Shown here one piece after another: positions 32,802 to 41,763 of a stretch of DNA of 64,000 bases (positions are counted from its first letter, which is position 1; each line of letters opens with the position of its first letter). This stretch comes from CAZDRB01 sp964507925 (lineage in GTDB: Bacteria > Patescibacteriota > Microgenomatia > UBA1400 > UBA12108). The stretch is taken from contig CAZDRB010000001.1 in the NCBI GenBank assembly GCA_964507925.1, positions 15,307 through 79,306 of the forward strand. The letters are read 5' to 3'. The position numbers were made by a program, and so were the translations under genes. The notes under the pieces are model-generated. The model searched no databases. It was not told the origin of the DNA and saw only the letters and a list, made by a program, of their open reading frames with translations.

Positions 32802-35214
32802 ACTCTAATCTCAGAAGATACTTGAATATCTCGATTACAAAAAATATCATCACCGAGAGCCCGATTGCGATTGTCCAGTACTCTATACCTAGGCTCACTG
32901 TGCCAAAAATACCTCTAAGTCCTGGAACAATAAACGGCAAGGACTGAAGGAAAAATCCGACTAGAACTGCAAGAATTAGATAGCGATTGGAGAACATTTT
33001 GTCACGCCAAAACGCGGTTGTGAGGAGACGAACAGAGAATACGTAGGCAAGTGAGTTGAGACCCAGGACCAAGAATGACATAGAGCGAGATAGTGTCTCG
33101 TCGCCGGTTTGTTGATATACAAAATAAAAACTTCCAAAAGCAAAGATCGAGGCAAAGATGCTGACGATCGCGATCAGGCTAATCATCCAGCGATTAACAA
33201 GCGGCTCTTTGGGTCGCCTTGGTGGAAAGTTCATAATACCCTTTCGCTCCGGGTCGACGGTGAGAGCTAGGCTAGGGAAGCCGTCTGAGACGATATTAAT
33301 CCAGAGTATTTGGGCTGCTGTCAAAGGGAGTGGCACACCTATGGCTATTGCGGTAATGACGACGATAATCTCGGCAAAAGCGTCACAGAGTAAGTAGAGA
33401 ATAATTTTTCTGATGTTATCAAACATGGCTCGACCTTCTTTGATGGCGCGGATTATGGTCTCAAAATTAGAGTCCAAGAGAACTAGGTCGGCAGTTTCTC
33501 TGGCTACGTCGGTCGCGGAATCAACAACAATTCCTATATCAGCTAGGTGGAGTGCTGGAGCATCGTTGACTCCGTCACCCATCATGGCAACTACCTCACC
33601 TTGCTTTTTGAGGGCTTGGACAATTAGGTATTTGTCGGAAGGAGTTGTGCGGGCAAAGAGGATCGTGCTTTTGACTGCTTCTAGTTGATCGTGCTCGCCG
33701 AGCCCTGCGAAATCATCTCCCAAAACAACCTGAGAACTAGAAATATCTATCTCTAGTTCTTTGAGTACATCGAGGGCAGTAGGGGCGTAGTCGCCGGTGA
33801 TGACGAGGAGCTTGATCCCAGCACGACTAGCCTCTCGGAGTGCGTTTTTGACGCTAGTTCTGACGGGATCGGCAAAGGAAATTAATCCCGTAAATTTCAA
33901 ATTGTTTAGCACACTAGAATCAGATATTTTTGCGGCCTGCTTGTAATCTTTGTTTGAGTAGGCGATCACTCGCCTGCCTTTTTCTGTCCAGCTTTGGATC
34001 GTAGTCTCGATTTGTTTTCGCTCGGAATCAGATATTGCACAAGCTTTGATAATAGTTTCTGGGGCTCCGCTGACGTAAAGAATGTTTTTGGTAGATGACT
34101 TGATTAGGGTTGCAGTGAATCTAGTTTCTGAAGAAAAGGGAATTGAGTCTAGACGAGATTCTGCAAGCTGTTTTTTTCCTATTATCTCTTGACCCCACCT
34201 ATATGCTTCTGTGACCATGGGATCGTCATGATCACTCGTGAGAACGGCGTGCTTGGCAATCTCCTCTTGGCTGCCGTATGTATCTATTACTGCTAACTTG
34301 CCGGTTGTGAGCGTGCCTGTTTTGTCGACACAGATAATCGTGACTCCTCCCAATGTTTCGGCAGATGAGAGCTGGCGAACTAGACCCTTGTGTTTCATTA
34401 TTTTTTGCATTCCGATTGCGAGAATAATAGTGAGGGAGACAATTAGACCCTCGGGAATACTAGAGACAGCAAGCGCGACGGCGGTAATAAAAATCTCACT
34501 GAGTGGTAGTCTTCTCCATATACCTAGAGTCACGACTACGGTAAGAAGTACCGCGATAATTACCAAGATCTGCCGACTCAGGACAGCTAGCTGATGCTCA
34601 AGTGGAGTTGGTGCTGACTTTGTATCGAGCTGGAGCGCTATTTGTCCCATTTTTGTCGAAGAGCCAGTTAACTTGACTAGACACACGACTTGGCCGGCGG
34701 CAACAATAGTCCCCATATATACTTCGTCACCGACCTCTTTTTTGACTGGCTGGCTCTCGCCAGTTAAGAGCGCTTCGTCGAGCATTAGTCTGTTGGCAAA
34801 GATCACTTCGGCGTCAGCGGGAACTCTGTTTCCCGAGTCAAGAATCAAGGTGTCACCAGGTACAATCTCTTCTGTATCTATCTCTATTAGCTTGCCATCT
34901 CTTTTGACTTTGACACGACTGGTCAAATAACTTTTGAGTTTGGAGAGTGCGTTTGAGGCTCTGTATTCCTGGACGTAGCCAAGGATTGTGTTAATGAGAA
35001 CCGCAATCATGATAATCACGGCGTCGCTTATGTGACCGATAAATAGAGTGATCAAGGTGGCGATGAGAAGAACATAGACAAAAGGATTTTTGAGTTGGGA
35101 GAGAAACACCTCTAGTCTAGTTGGTGGAGGCTTGTGCGGGAGAATATTGGGACCGTATTTTTTTTGGAGAGCGAGAGCGTTCGATGAGCTTAGACCCGTG
35201 TATTCAGGAAACAT
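32776..35214 (-). CDS. P-type cation ATPase (Ca2+ type, P2A-like)
   Basis: This 812-aa pump has an N-terminal cation-ATPase domain, the phosphorylation motif ICVDKTGTLTTG, the membrane motif VSSIPEGLIVS (PEGL, typical of Ca2+ and Na+/K+ pumps), the actuator motif LTGESQPV, and the hinge [12 protein letters not shown]. Ten helices are plausible. Length is short for SERCA but usual for bacterial Ca2+-ATPases. Substrate is inferred as Ca2+. TATACT lies 10 nt before the ATG. The 3' end overlaps the His-rich gene by 26 nt. Confidence 0.93.
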   Translation of the reverse strand: MFPEYTGLSSSNALALQKKYGPNILPHKPPPTRLEVFLSQLKNPFVYVLLIATLITLFIGHISDAVIIMIAVLINTILGYVQEYRASNALSKLKSYLTSRVKVKRDGKLIEIDTEEIVPGDTLILDSGNRVPADAEVIFANRLMLDEALLTGESQPVKKEVGDEVYMGTIVAAGQVVCLVKLTGSSTKMGQIALQLDTKSAPTPLEHQLAVLSRQILVIIAVLLTVVVTLGIWRRLPLSEIFITAVALAVSSIPEGLIVSLTIILAIGMQKIMKHKGLVRQLSSAETLGGVTIICVDKTGTLTTGKLAVIDTYGSQEEIAKHAVLTSDHDDPMVTEAYRWGQEIIGKKQLAESRLDSIPFSSETRFTATLIKSSTKNILYVSGAPETIIKACAISDSERKQIETTIQSWTEKGRRVIAYSNKDYKQAAKISDSSVLNNLKFTGLISFADPVRTSVKNALREASRAGIKLLVITGDYAPTALDVLKELEIDISSSQVVLGDDFAGLGEHDQLEAVKSTILFARTTPSDKYLIVQALKKQGEVVAMMGDGVNDAPALHLADIGIVVDSATDVARETADLVLLDSNFETIIRAIKEGRAMFDNIRKIILYLLCDAFAEIIVVITAIAIGVPLPLTAAQILWINIVSDGFPSLALTVDPERKGIMNFPPRRPKEPLVNRWMISLIAIVSIFASIFAFGSFYFVYQQTGDETLSRSMSFLVLGLNSLAYVFSVRLLTTAFWRDKMFSNRYLILAVLVGFFLQSLPFIVPGLRGIFGTVSLGIEYWTIAIGLSVMIFFVIEIFKYLLRLESTHHKARS

Positions 35215-35240
35215 AACAAGATCAAGTATAACAAGGAATG

Positions 35241-35477
35241 TTAGTTTTTGACTCTATAGCCGAGAGATTCGATTACTAAGACAAATTTTTTTGGATCAGT
35301 TTGGGCGGGATCGTAGGTAATTACGGATTCTTGGCGCGCGTAGCTTGTACTACTCGTGATCACTCCCTTGAGCTCTCCTAGCTCACCGTCAATGTTGAGA
35401 CTACAACTTACACAGTGTAGGCCGTCTAGCTTGAGGGTTATTTTGGTGCCTTTGGGTTTTTTGAATAGATTGAACAT
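35241..35477 (-). CDS. HMA-domain copper chaperone-like protein
   Basis: This 78-aa protein has one heavy-metal-associated domain with KLDGLHCVSCSLNIDGEL (CxxC metal site) and typical ITYDPAQTDP and VIESLGYRV ending. An N-terminal basic stretch (MFNLFKKPKG) precedes it. It likely delivers Cu+ to CopA or the SafE-cupredoxin protein. The start lies 1 nt after the stop of the upstream gene, closing the copper operon (ArsR-YHS, CopA, SafE-cupredoxin, HMA). Confidence 0.9.
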   Translation of the reverse strand: MFNLFKKPKGTKITLKLDGLHCVSCSLNIDGELGELKGVITSSTSYARQESVITYDPAQTDPKKFVLVIESLGYRVKN

Positions 35478-35478
35478 A

Positions 35479-36519
35479 CTAGATAACCTCCATGACACCA
35501 CTATACATCCCCATACTACAGGTATAGGTATATTTACCGAGTTTGGTCGGAGTAAATTTGTGGACCTTGGTGTCGACAGGTTTGAGAACGTCGTAGATAT
35601 TGAAAGCTTTAAAGGTAAAAGCAGTTGCACAGCTATAGACCCCACCACTTGTGTTTAGAGTTAGCTCAACTGGAACGCCCGACTTGACGCGGAAGTAGCG
35701 CGGGGCATATCCACCATTTGAGACTGAGATCGTGACTTTTTGAATACCATTTTGCAAAAGGACATTTGGATCTTGGCCCTTTGGCGCTGATTTGTCATAA
35801 GGTGGCAACAGCCTGACTATTTGTGGACCTAGTCTTTGAAGTGAATATGGACTATCGGCAACTTGGAGAATACCATTGATCCCGCTGATTCCCATAATAA
35901 TTAACAGGAAGGCGGCGACGCGCAAAAAATCTCTTCGCCAGACTTCTGAGAGCCTGGAGGTACCGATGCCTATGAGGAAAAATAGGGGGGCAGTCCCGAG
36001 GACAAATGTCCCCATAATTAGCGCTCCTTCGACCGCTGAGCTGCTACTGAGGGCGAGGACCGCCATAGCTTGAGTCACTCCGCAAGGAACAAAGACAGTG
36101 AGTAAACCCAGAATCCCGGGGGCAAAGAGACTCGCATTTTGCTCGTTGTTTTTGAGTTTTTTGTATACCCATCTAGGAGGACGGATCGCGATGTAGCGGA
36201 AAATGGGATGGACTTCGAGTAAATTGAGTGCGGTTGCGAGCATAAATCCGGCAGCGAGTCCCTGGAAAATCAACTTAGCTGTGAGTGACAGCTCAACTGC
36301 GCTCCCAACGAGGCCGAGTAAAGCTCCCAAAATCATGTGGCTCACTAGCTTGCTGGTCATGAAGGCAGTAACTGGAGCAATATCATCACGACCAAACCCT
36401 GGATTAACTGCGATCTTTTTCTGATTGGCTATCACACTCGCGAGTAGACCTCCCTGCATGGCGGCGCAAGTTACGCCACCTGTAGTTAATCCGGTCAAAA
36501 ATATTAGCCAAAGATTCAT
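35479..36519 (-). CDS. SafE/CcdA-like membrane protein with C-terminal cupredoxin domain
   Basis: This 346-aa protein has about seven helices with TTGGVTCAAMQGGLL and VFVPCGVTQAMAVLAL (Cys residues as in the CcdA/SafE superfamily). From about residue 255 an exported cupredoxin-like domain has GGYAPRYFRVKSGVP, GGVYSCATAF and KYTYTCSMGMYSGVMEV. The Cys and Met residues suit Cu+ binding. It lies between copA and the chaperone gene, so a role in copper efflux or delivery is likely. It is an unusual fusion. Confidence 0.83.
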   Translation of the reverse strand: MNLWLIFLTGLTTGGVTCAAMQGGLLASVIANQKKIAVNPGFGRDDIAPVTAFMTSKLVSHMILGALLGLVGSAVELSLTAKLIFQGLAAGFMLATALNLLEVHPIFRYIAIRPPRWVYKKLKNNEQNASLFAPGILGLLTVFVPCGVTQAMAVLALSSSSAVEGALIMGTFVLGTAPLFFLIGIGTSRLSEVWRRDFLRVAAFLLIIMGISGINGILQVADSPYSLQRLGPQIVRLLPPYDKSAPKGQDPNVLLQNGIQKVTISVSNGGYAPRYFRVKSGVPVELTLNTSGGVYSCATAFTFKAFNIYDVLKPVDTKVHKFTPTKLGKYTYTCSMGMYSGVMEVI

Positions 36520-36529
36520 AGTCTCTCCA

Positions 36530-38818
36530 TCATAAACGAATAGCTTTTAGGCGCAAGGAATTGGTAACGACTGAGACAGAGGAAAAAGCCATGGCGGCTC
36601 CGGCAATGCCAGGGTTGAGCATCACTCCGTAGAGAGGATATAAGATACCAGCGGCAATCGGAATTCCGATAATATTATAAAAGAACGCCCAAAAGAGATT
36701 TTGTTTGATGACGCGAAAAGTTAGGCGTGATAGTCGGATAGCTTGCGGGAGGCGCTCGAGATTGCCACCGAGGAGCGTGAGTCCTGCCGACTCGATTGCA
36801 ACATCTGTGCCGGTCCCCATGGCGATACCAACATCAGAAGTAGCTAGAGCTGGGGCGTCGTTGACTCCATCACCGACCATAGCGACCCCGCCATGGCGAT
36901 GGTTTCGAGCTTGAATTTTTTTAATTATGTCGGCTTTTTCTCCCGGTAATACCTCTGCAAATATTTCGTCAATGCCGATCTGTTTACCGATATGTTCGGC
37001 GGTTAAGCGATGATCGCCGGTGAGCATGGCTACTTTGAGACCGAGCTTGTGCAGATCTTTAATAACTTGCTCAGACTCTTCTTTGAGTGTGTCACTAACT
37101 CCTAGATACATCAAGATTGATTTTTTTGTAGCGAGGATAATTGGGGTTGCCCCCTCTTTGGCAAATTCTTCGAGTATTGCTTGGTCTATTTTTATCCCCA
37201 ACTCAGTCATGAGTTTGGTGTTGCCGGCATAATACTCTACCTTGTCGACTTTACCCTTGAGCCCTTGACCGGAAATTGCTGAAAAACCAGTTACTTGCAA
37301 AAGCTTGATCTTTTTTTCTTTTGCATGGTCAACTATGGCCTGCGCCAGAGGATGTTCCGATTGCGACTCTAGCGAGGCCAAGATTTGCATAAGATTATCT
37401 TTACCAGAACCAACTATCTTGTGATGTGTGACGGATGGAGCGCCTTTGGTCAAGGTGCCGGTTTTGTCCAGAACAACAAAATTAACAGCGCGAAGCTTTT
37501 CCAGGCTTTCCGCATTTTTGACTAGAATCCCTTTGCCCGCTGCTTTGCCTACACCCACAATGATGGCGGTAGGCGTGGCTAGACCCAGGGCGCAAGGACA
37601 GGCAATCACAAGTATTCCCACAAAACTAAGAAGCCCTAGGAGGGGATTGCCGAGGGCTGTCCAGAGGACAAACACTAAAACTGAGAGGACAAGGACAATC
37701 GGAACAAATACGGCTGAGATCTGATCAGTCAATCTCTCAATAGGAGCGTGACTACCTTGAGCAGCCTCGACCATTTTGATGATTTGGGCAAGCATTGTAC
37801 TCTCGCCGACAACGCTCGCGCGAAATTGAAATGCTCCTTGCTTGTTGATTGTGCCGCCAATTACTTTGTCACCGACTACCTTGTCTACCGGAAGAGGTTC
37901 TCCGGTTAACATCGATTCGTCGATACTGCTATCACCTTTGATAATTTTGCCGTCTACCGGGATTTTGACTCCAGGCTTGACGATAATGATCTCGCCTACG
38001 ACTACTTCGCTAACTGGGATCTCGATCTCTTTCCCATCCCTAAGGACAAGCGCAGTTTTGGCTTGGAGTCCTAACAGCTTCTCGATCGCTTCGCCAGTCT
38101 TGAGCTTGGAGCTAGCTTCTAGATATTTGCCAAAAGTGATAAAGCCGATGACCACAATGGTCACGTCAAAGTATAATCCTTCTGGCGCACTTAGAGCTGC
38201 ATGAATGCCTGGAAAAAGTAATAGTGTCGAACTATATATGTAGGCAACGAGCGTGCCAATGCCAACCAAACTATCCATGTTGGCGACGCGGTATCTGATA
38301 AAGCGAGCTACTCCTTGAATATATGGTTGCCCGATCCAGAACATAATGGGAGTCGCTAGGACGAAAGAGAGAGAGTTAAATGTCATCATCGAGAGAGGGA
38401 GTTTGGGCAGGAAGCCAAATTGGCTTGATAAAAGATCCCAAATCATCAGGACAAAGACAATGAGCGCGATCGGCATGACGAAATAGGTTTTTTGACGTAG
38501 CTTGTCGAGCTCGGCCAATTTTTCGGCTTTTTTTGTGGAATCGGAAGTAACTACAGCACCCATGTCATGGCCATAGTGAGGACTCTTGGGATCGAGTGTA
38601 TCAGAGAGTTTCATATCATGCATTGTGTATCCGAGTGGGGAGATTGCTTGATTGATAGTAGAGGTAGCCACATGGCGCGAAGTTGATACTTCGGCGGTTT
38701 CGGTTGCTAGATTGACATGGGCCTTTTCCACTCCGGGCAACTTTTCTAGTTTGCGCTTGATAGTGCTCGCGCAGCTCGCGCAGTGCATGCCAGAAACTGA
38801 GTATTTAGTGGCTACCAT
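36530..38818 (-). CDS. copA: Copper-translocating P1B-type ATPase
   Basis: This 762-aa pump exports Cu+ (or Ag+). An N-terminal HMA domain has [15 protein letters not shown]. Membrane motifs include [15 protein letters not shown] (CPC), with phosphorylation motif [11 protein letters not shown], actuator [10 protein letters not shown], nucleotide motif [10 protein letters not shown] and hinge [12 protein letters not shown]. Length matches CopA. It overlaps the ArsR-YHS regulator gene by 14 nt and is followed by two further copper genes. The metal call is supported by CPC and operon context. Confidence 0.95.
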   Translation of the reverse strand: MVATKYSVSGMHCASCASTIKRKLEKLPGVEKAHVNLATETAEVSTSRHVATSTINQAISPLGYTMHDMKLSDTLDPKSPHYGHDMGAVVTSDSTKKAEKLAELDKLRQKTYFVMPIALIVFVLMIWDLLSSQFGFLPKLPLSMMTFNSLSFVLATPIMFWIGQPYIQGVARFIRYRVANMDSLVGIGTLVAYIYSSTLLLFPGIHAALSAPEGLYFDVTIVVIGFITFGKYLEASSKLKTGEAIEKLLGLQAKTALVLRDGKEIEIPVSEVVVGEIIIVKPGVKIPVDGKIIKGDSSIDESMLTGEPLPVDKVVGDKVIGGTINKQGAFQFRASVVGESTMLAQIIKMVEAAQGSHAPIERLTDQISAVFVPIVLVLSVLVFVLWTALGNPLLGLLSFVGILVIACPCALGLATPTAIIVGVGKAAGKGILVKNAESLEKLRAVNFVVLDKTGTLTKGAPSVTHHKIVGSGKDNLMQILASLESQSEHPLAQAIVDHAKEKKIKLLQVTGFSAISGQGLKGKVDKVEYYAGNTKLMTELGIKIDQAILEEFAKEGATPIILATKKSILMYLGVSDTLKEESEQVIKDLHKLGLKVAMLTGDHRLTAEHIGKQIGIDEIFAEVLPGEKADIIKKIQARNHRHGGVAMVGDGVNDAPALATSDVGIAMGTGTDVAIESAGLTLLGGNLERLPQAIRLSRLTFRVIKQNLFWAFFYNIIGIPIAAGILYPLYGVMLNPGIAGAAMAFSSVSVVTNSLRLKAIRL

Positions 38819-39236
38819 GAAACTCCTTTAGACATCCCTTGCCGCAAAAATAGTGGCGGGCGCCGTCATATTCTGCTGTATAACTTGCTGATCCCGGCGT
38901 TAGATGCATATGACAGATGGGGTCGATTACGGTGGGCTCTGCATCATCGATTGCCTTGAGTTTGGAGAGGTTTTTGGTGAAGCTCGCGAGCTCTCCAAAA
39001 AGCTGGGAGTCAAGCGAGTAATATATTTCTTTGCCAATCTTTTTTGAGCGAACAAGCTGCTGATTCTTGAGAAGCATCAGGTGTTGGCTGACGGTAGCTT
39101 GCCTGAGTGCGGTCATCTGAACAATCTGATTAACAGTCAAGGAATGACCTTGGAGCAAGCAGGTAATCTCTAACCGCTTGGCGTGTCCAAGGGCTTTGTA
39201 GAGACCAGAATTTTTCTTGAGAACCGAGGCTTTCAT
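38805..39236 (-). CDS. ArsR-family regulator fused to a YHS metal-binding domain
   Basis: This 143-aa protein has an N-terminal ArsR winged helix ([40 protein letters not shown]) and a C-terminal YHS domain ([28 protein letters not shown]). The YHS Cys/Met/His residues likely sense or bind Cu+. It heads the copper operon. TTGACA, a 16-nt spacer and TATGAT end 6 nt before the ATG, and a 7-8-7 dyad lies inside the spacer, so it likely represses itself and copA. Confidence 0.88.
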   Translation of the reverse strand: MKASVLKKNSGLYKALGHAKRLEITCLLQGHSLTVNQIVQMTALRQATVSQHLMLLKNQQLVRSKKIGKEIYYSLDSQLFGELASFTKNLSKLKAIDDAEPTVIDPICHMHLTPGSASYTAEYDGARHYFCGKGCLKEFHGSH

Positions 39237-39244
39237 ACCTCTAT

Positions 39245-39266
39245 CATATTCTATTTTTTGAATATG
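39245..39266. promoter_or_regulatory. ArsR-type operator dyad in copper-operon promoter
   Basis: CATATTC, 8 nt and GAATATG form a perfect 7-8-7 dyad spanning the -35/-10 spacer. It overlaps the 3' end of the NUDIX gene upstream. It is the expected site for the ArsR-YHS protein. Confidence 0.7.
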
Positions 39267-39697
39267 TCAAATGCTTTAATGGCCTCTCTAAAAAATCCGC
39301 TGTCCTGACCGAAATTAAAAGACTTAAATTCTTCTGTAGTGACCCATCTGTATTCGATATGTTCATCGGACAAGGTAACCTCACCTCTCCAGTCAGCGGA
39401 CGTATAACAAATACCAAAAACTGTAGATCCCTGAAAAAATCCTGCTGACACTCCAATTTTGTTCATAAAAAATATAGGAGTGACAGAGTTTATAGTGATA
39501 CCAGCTTCTTCTCTTACTTCTCTTTTGATGGCCTCGATAACATCTTCGCCCTGTTCGTAACCACCACCTGGCAGATCCCAGTTGCCGCCACGTGAGTGAT
39601 CGTCCATTGCGCGCTTAAAAGCCAATATTTTCCCATCTTTGCTGACGATGATGCATTTTTGAATTAGGCGGACGTTGTTTAGAATTTTGTCACTCAT
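39251..39697 (-). CDS. NUDIX hydrolase (second copy)
   Basis: This 148-aa protein has a complete Nudix box running from GGGYEQGEDVIEAIKRE to VREEAGI, preceded by GGNWDLPG. It is predicted to hydrolyse a nucleotide-linked substrate, unknown here. The start MSDKILNN overlaps the upstream S51 peptidase stop (ATGA), so the two are co-translated. The copper-operon promoter and operator occupy its last codons. It is unrelated in detail to the NUDIX protein at 4780 beyond the box. Confidence 0.88.
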   Translation of the reverse strand: MSDKILNNVRLIQKCIIVSKDGKILAFKRAMDDHSRGGNWDLPGGGYEQGEDVIEAIKREVREEAGITINSVTPIFFMNKIGVSAGFFQGSTVFGICYTSADWRGEVTLSDEHIEYRWVTTEEFKSFNFGQDSGFFREAIKAFDIFKK

Positions 39698-40332
39698 AAT
39701 TCTTGTGTGACGTCGATTATTTTTGACTCGTCGCCTATAACCTCTACATATTGATTGTCGTTGAGGAGAATAAAGGGCGGCATTTGTTCTGAATATATTT
39801 TTTCTATGCGACCGCCCAAGTATTTGTTACGAAATTCTTTACTCCCCCAATGAGGTACTACCGTGAAATTGACTAGGTTAAATCCAGTGTAATCTGCCAA
39901 AGGTGGCTGGACGAACCTGTCTTCTCTTGCATATGGAGGGAGGGCTGGTCCTGCGATAATAGAGCCAGCGCTAGTCGAAATGTAGATCATTCCTGCTTTG
40001 ACTCGTTCTTTTACGTAAGATCCAAAATTATTCTTTTGAGACTCTTGGAGTAGATATGGGGAGCTACCCCCTTCTACGTATATACATTTATATTGAGATA
40101 AATCATTCCGAATATTGTCTTCGGTTTTTTCCTCGATGTCGTACATATCAAAATGGAATCCGTTATCTTCCAAACTCTTTATGTTGGTGTAGTGCCACGT
40201 GAGATCAGAGCCAGGCTTGCCCTTTAGAGTAGTAGTGATGAAAACCGTTTTTTTCTTAATGTCAGCATTTAACTTCTGCCCAACGCTGTGAGCTACGTAC
40301 TGGATTTGGGAGGTGAGGAAAAGGCGGCTCAT
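39694..40332 (-). CDS. Peptidase S51 (dipeptidase E-like) family protein
   Basis: This 212-aa protein has the S51 pattern: CIYVEGGSSPYLL, the nucleophile region YISTSAGSIIAGPAL (Ser in SAGS) and a late FTVVPHWGS His. Family members include Asp-dipeptidase PepE and cyanophycinase. Substrate is unknown. The start MSRLFLTSQIQ overlaps the mscL stop by ATGA and its own stop overlaps the NUDIX start, so the mscL-S51-NUDIX genes form a tightly coupled operon. Confidence 0.84.
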   Translation of the reverse strand: MSRLFLTSQIQYVAHSVGQKLNADIKKKTVFITTTLKGKPGSDLTWHYTNIKSLEDNGFHFDMYDIEEKTEDNIRNDLSQYKCIYVEGGSSPYLLQESQKNNFGSYVKERVKAGMIYISTSAGSIIAGPALPPYAREDRFVQPPLADYTGFNLVNFTVVPHWGSKEFRNKYLGGRIEKIYSEQMPPFILLNDNQYVEVIGDESKIIDVTQEL

Positions 40333-40634
40333 TTATCCTTTTTCCGGTCGATTTTGTCTAGTCCCAAGATATGGACGCCAAAGTATACGACGAGGGCGAC
40401 CACGATAAAGTCAATCATGGTTGAGAGAAAGTTGCCCCACATGAGATGAGAGCTACCGATCTCAACACTAGCGTCTCTCAGCTCGCCGGTAAAGCCGAGG
40501 AGAAGGCCGATCACGGGATTGATAATATCGTTAATGAGCGCCGTCACGAGTTTGGAGACGGCTCCACCTAGGAGAAAACCAACAGCGAGCCCGACAACTC
40601 CCTGCTCACGAACAAAGTTAAGAAAGCCCTTCAT
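40329..40634 (-). CDS. mscL: Large-conductance mechanosensitive channel MscL
   Basis: This 101-aa protein forms a pentameric channel that opens under osmotic downshock. The N-terminal helix and first membrane helix read KGFLNFVREQGVVGLAVGFL, then GGAVSKLVTALINDIINPVI; the second helix is FIVVALVVYFGVHIL. The periplasmic loop is short, as in small bacterial MscL. The start MKGFLNF lies 6 nt after TATAAT with no SD. A longer frame upstream is rejected for that reason. Confidence 0.93.
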   Translation of the reverse strand: MKGFLNFVREQGVVGLAVGFLLGGAVSKLVTALINDIINPVIGLLLGFTGELRDASVEIGSSHLMWGNFLSTMIDFIVVALVVYFGVHILGLDKIDRKKDK

Positions 40635-40767
40635 ATTGACATTATAACAAGGATTGTGTGCTATAATCACCATAGTTATTTATGTGTACATGCTTTTCCA
40701 GAACGATAGCGAATTTTTCCTGTTAGTTTAAAGCGAAGTGATGGCACGCGTTTATGGAGGTCGCCAC

Positions 40768-41142
40768 ATGGCAACCAAATTATTTGTCGGAAGTTTAGCC
40801 TGGGCTACAACTGACGATTCATTACAAGCATTTTTCTCCCAGGTAGGAACTGTTACCAGTGCCCGCGTCATCACTGACCGTGCAACTGGCCGCTCAAAAG
40901 GCTTTGGCTTTGTTGAGATGAGTACGGAAGAAGAGGCTCAAAAAGCTGTCGCCGAACTTAACGGCAAAGACCTAGATGGTCGCGCTATCGTCGTCAACGA
41001 AGCACGCCCCATGGAACCTCGCGACAATAGTCGTGGTGGATTTGGTGGTGGTGGATTCGGTGGCGGACGTCCTCAAGGTGGAGGATACGGTGGATCACGA
41101 GACAACAATCGTGGTGGCGGATATGGCCGCTCTAGCTACTAA
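40768..41142 (+). CDS. RRM RNA-binding protein with Gly-rich tail
   Basis: This 124-aa protein has one RNA-recognition motif: RNP2 KLFVGSLAW and RNP1 RSKGFGFVEM, then a Gly/Arg/Asn-rich tail (RGGFGGGGFGGGRPQGGGYG). It resembles cyanobacterial cold-inducible Rbp proteins, so a role as an RNA chaperone is likely. The start MATKLFVG has a real SD (GGAGG) 6 nt upstream. TATAAT near 40661 implies a ~95-nt leader, the exception in this mostly leaderless window. A strong terminator follows. Confidence 0.92.
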   Translation: MATKLFVGSLAWATTDDSLQAFFSQVGTVTSARVITDRATGRSKGFGFVEMSTEEEAQKAVAELNGKDLDGRAIVVNEARPMEPRDNSRGGFGGGGFGGGRPQGGGYGGSRDNNRGGGYGRSSY

Positions 41143-41170
41143 TATTGCTAAATAGTATTAGAAAAACAAA

Positions 41171-41196
41171 AAAACCCGTCGCAAGGCGGGTTTTTT
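41171..41196 (+). terminator. Intrinsic terminator of RRM gene
   Basis: An AACCCGTC/GGCGGGTT stem (one G-T pair) with loop GCAA is followed by a T-run. It ends the RRM transcript just before the hpt promoter. Confidence 0.9.
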
Positions 41197-41214
41197 GTAG
41201 AGTATACTGGTGAT

Positions 41215-41763
41215 ATGCCAGTACAAGCAGATAAAATTGAGATATTGATCTCTAAAGAGGAGATCAAGGGAATTGTAGAGCGGATCGCAAGCGAAATAGC
41301 GCGGGACTTTGCAGGAGAAGAGGTTATCCTAGTTGGAGTCCTGGACGGTGCGTTTGTTTTTTTGTATGAGCTTGCGCGAGCTCTTTACAAACAAGGAATG
41401 GAGAGAATAGTAATTGATTTTGTCGGGATGGATACGTATGGTGATGGGACTGTATCCTCTGGTGAGCCCAAGATCACCAAAGATCTTAAGCAAGATATTG
41501 GTGGCAAGAATGTAATTCTTGTAGAAGATATTGTCGATACTGGATTTAGTTTGTCTATCCTACAGGCGATGATGAAGGCGAGAAAACCAAAAAGACTGGC
41601 TACCGCGGCGATGCTCTCCAAGAGCAAGAGACGCGAAATTGAAGTACCCGTGGAGTATGTCGGCCGAGAGATACCGAATAAGTTTGTGGTTGGGTACGGA
41701 CTAGATTACGAGGGCAAATACCTGCGAGAGTTACCGTATATTGGAGTAGTGGCTAGTGACTAA
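41215..41763 (+). CDS. hpt: Hypoxanthine phosphoribosyltransferase
   Basis: This 182-aa purine-salvage enzyme has the PRPP-binding motif VILVEDIVDTGFSLS (acidic pair and TG loop), an N-terminal ILVGVLDGAFVF loop and C-terminal YVGREIPNKFVVGYGLDY, where the purine base is bound. It converts hypoxanthine or guanine and PRPP to IMP or GMP. TATACT ends 6 nt before the ATG, with no SD. Its 3' end overlaps the convergent MFS gene by 33 nt. Confidence 0.94.
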   Translation: MPVQADKIEILISKEEIKGIVERIASEIARDFAGEEVILVGVLDGAFVFLYELARALYKQGMERIVIDFVGMDTYGDGTVSSGEPKITKDLKQDIGGKNVILVEDIVDTGFSLSILQAMMKARKPKRLATAAMLSKSKRREIEVPVEYVGREIPNKFVVGYGLDYEGKYLRELPYIGVVASD

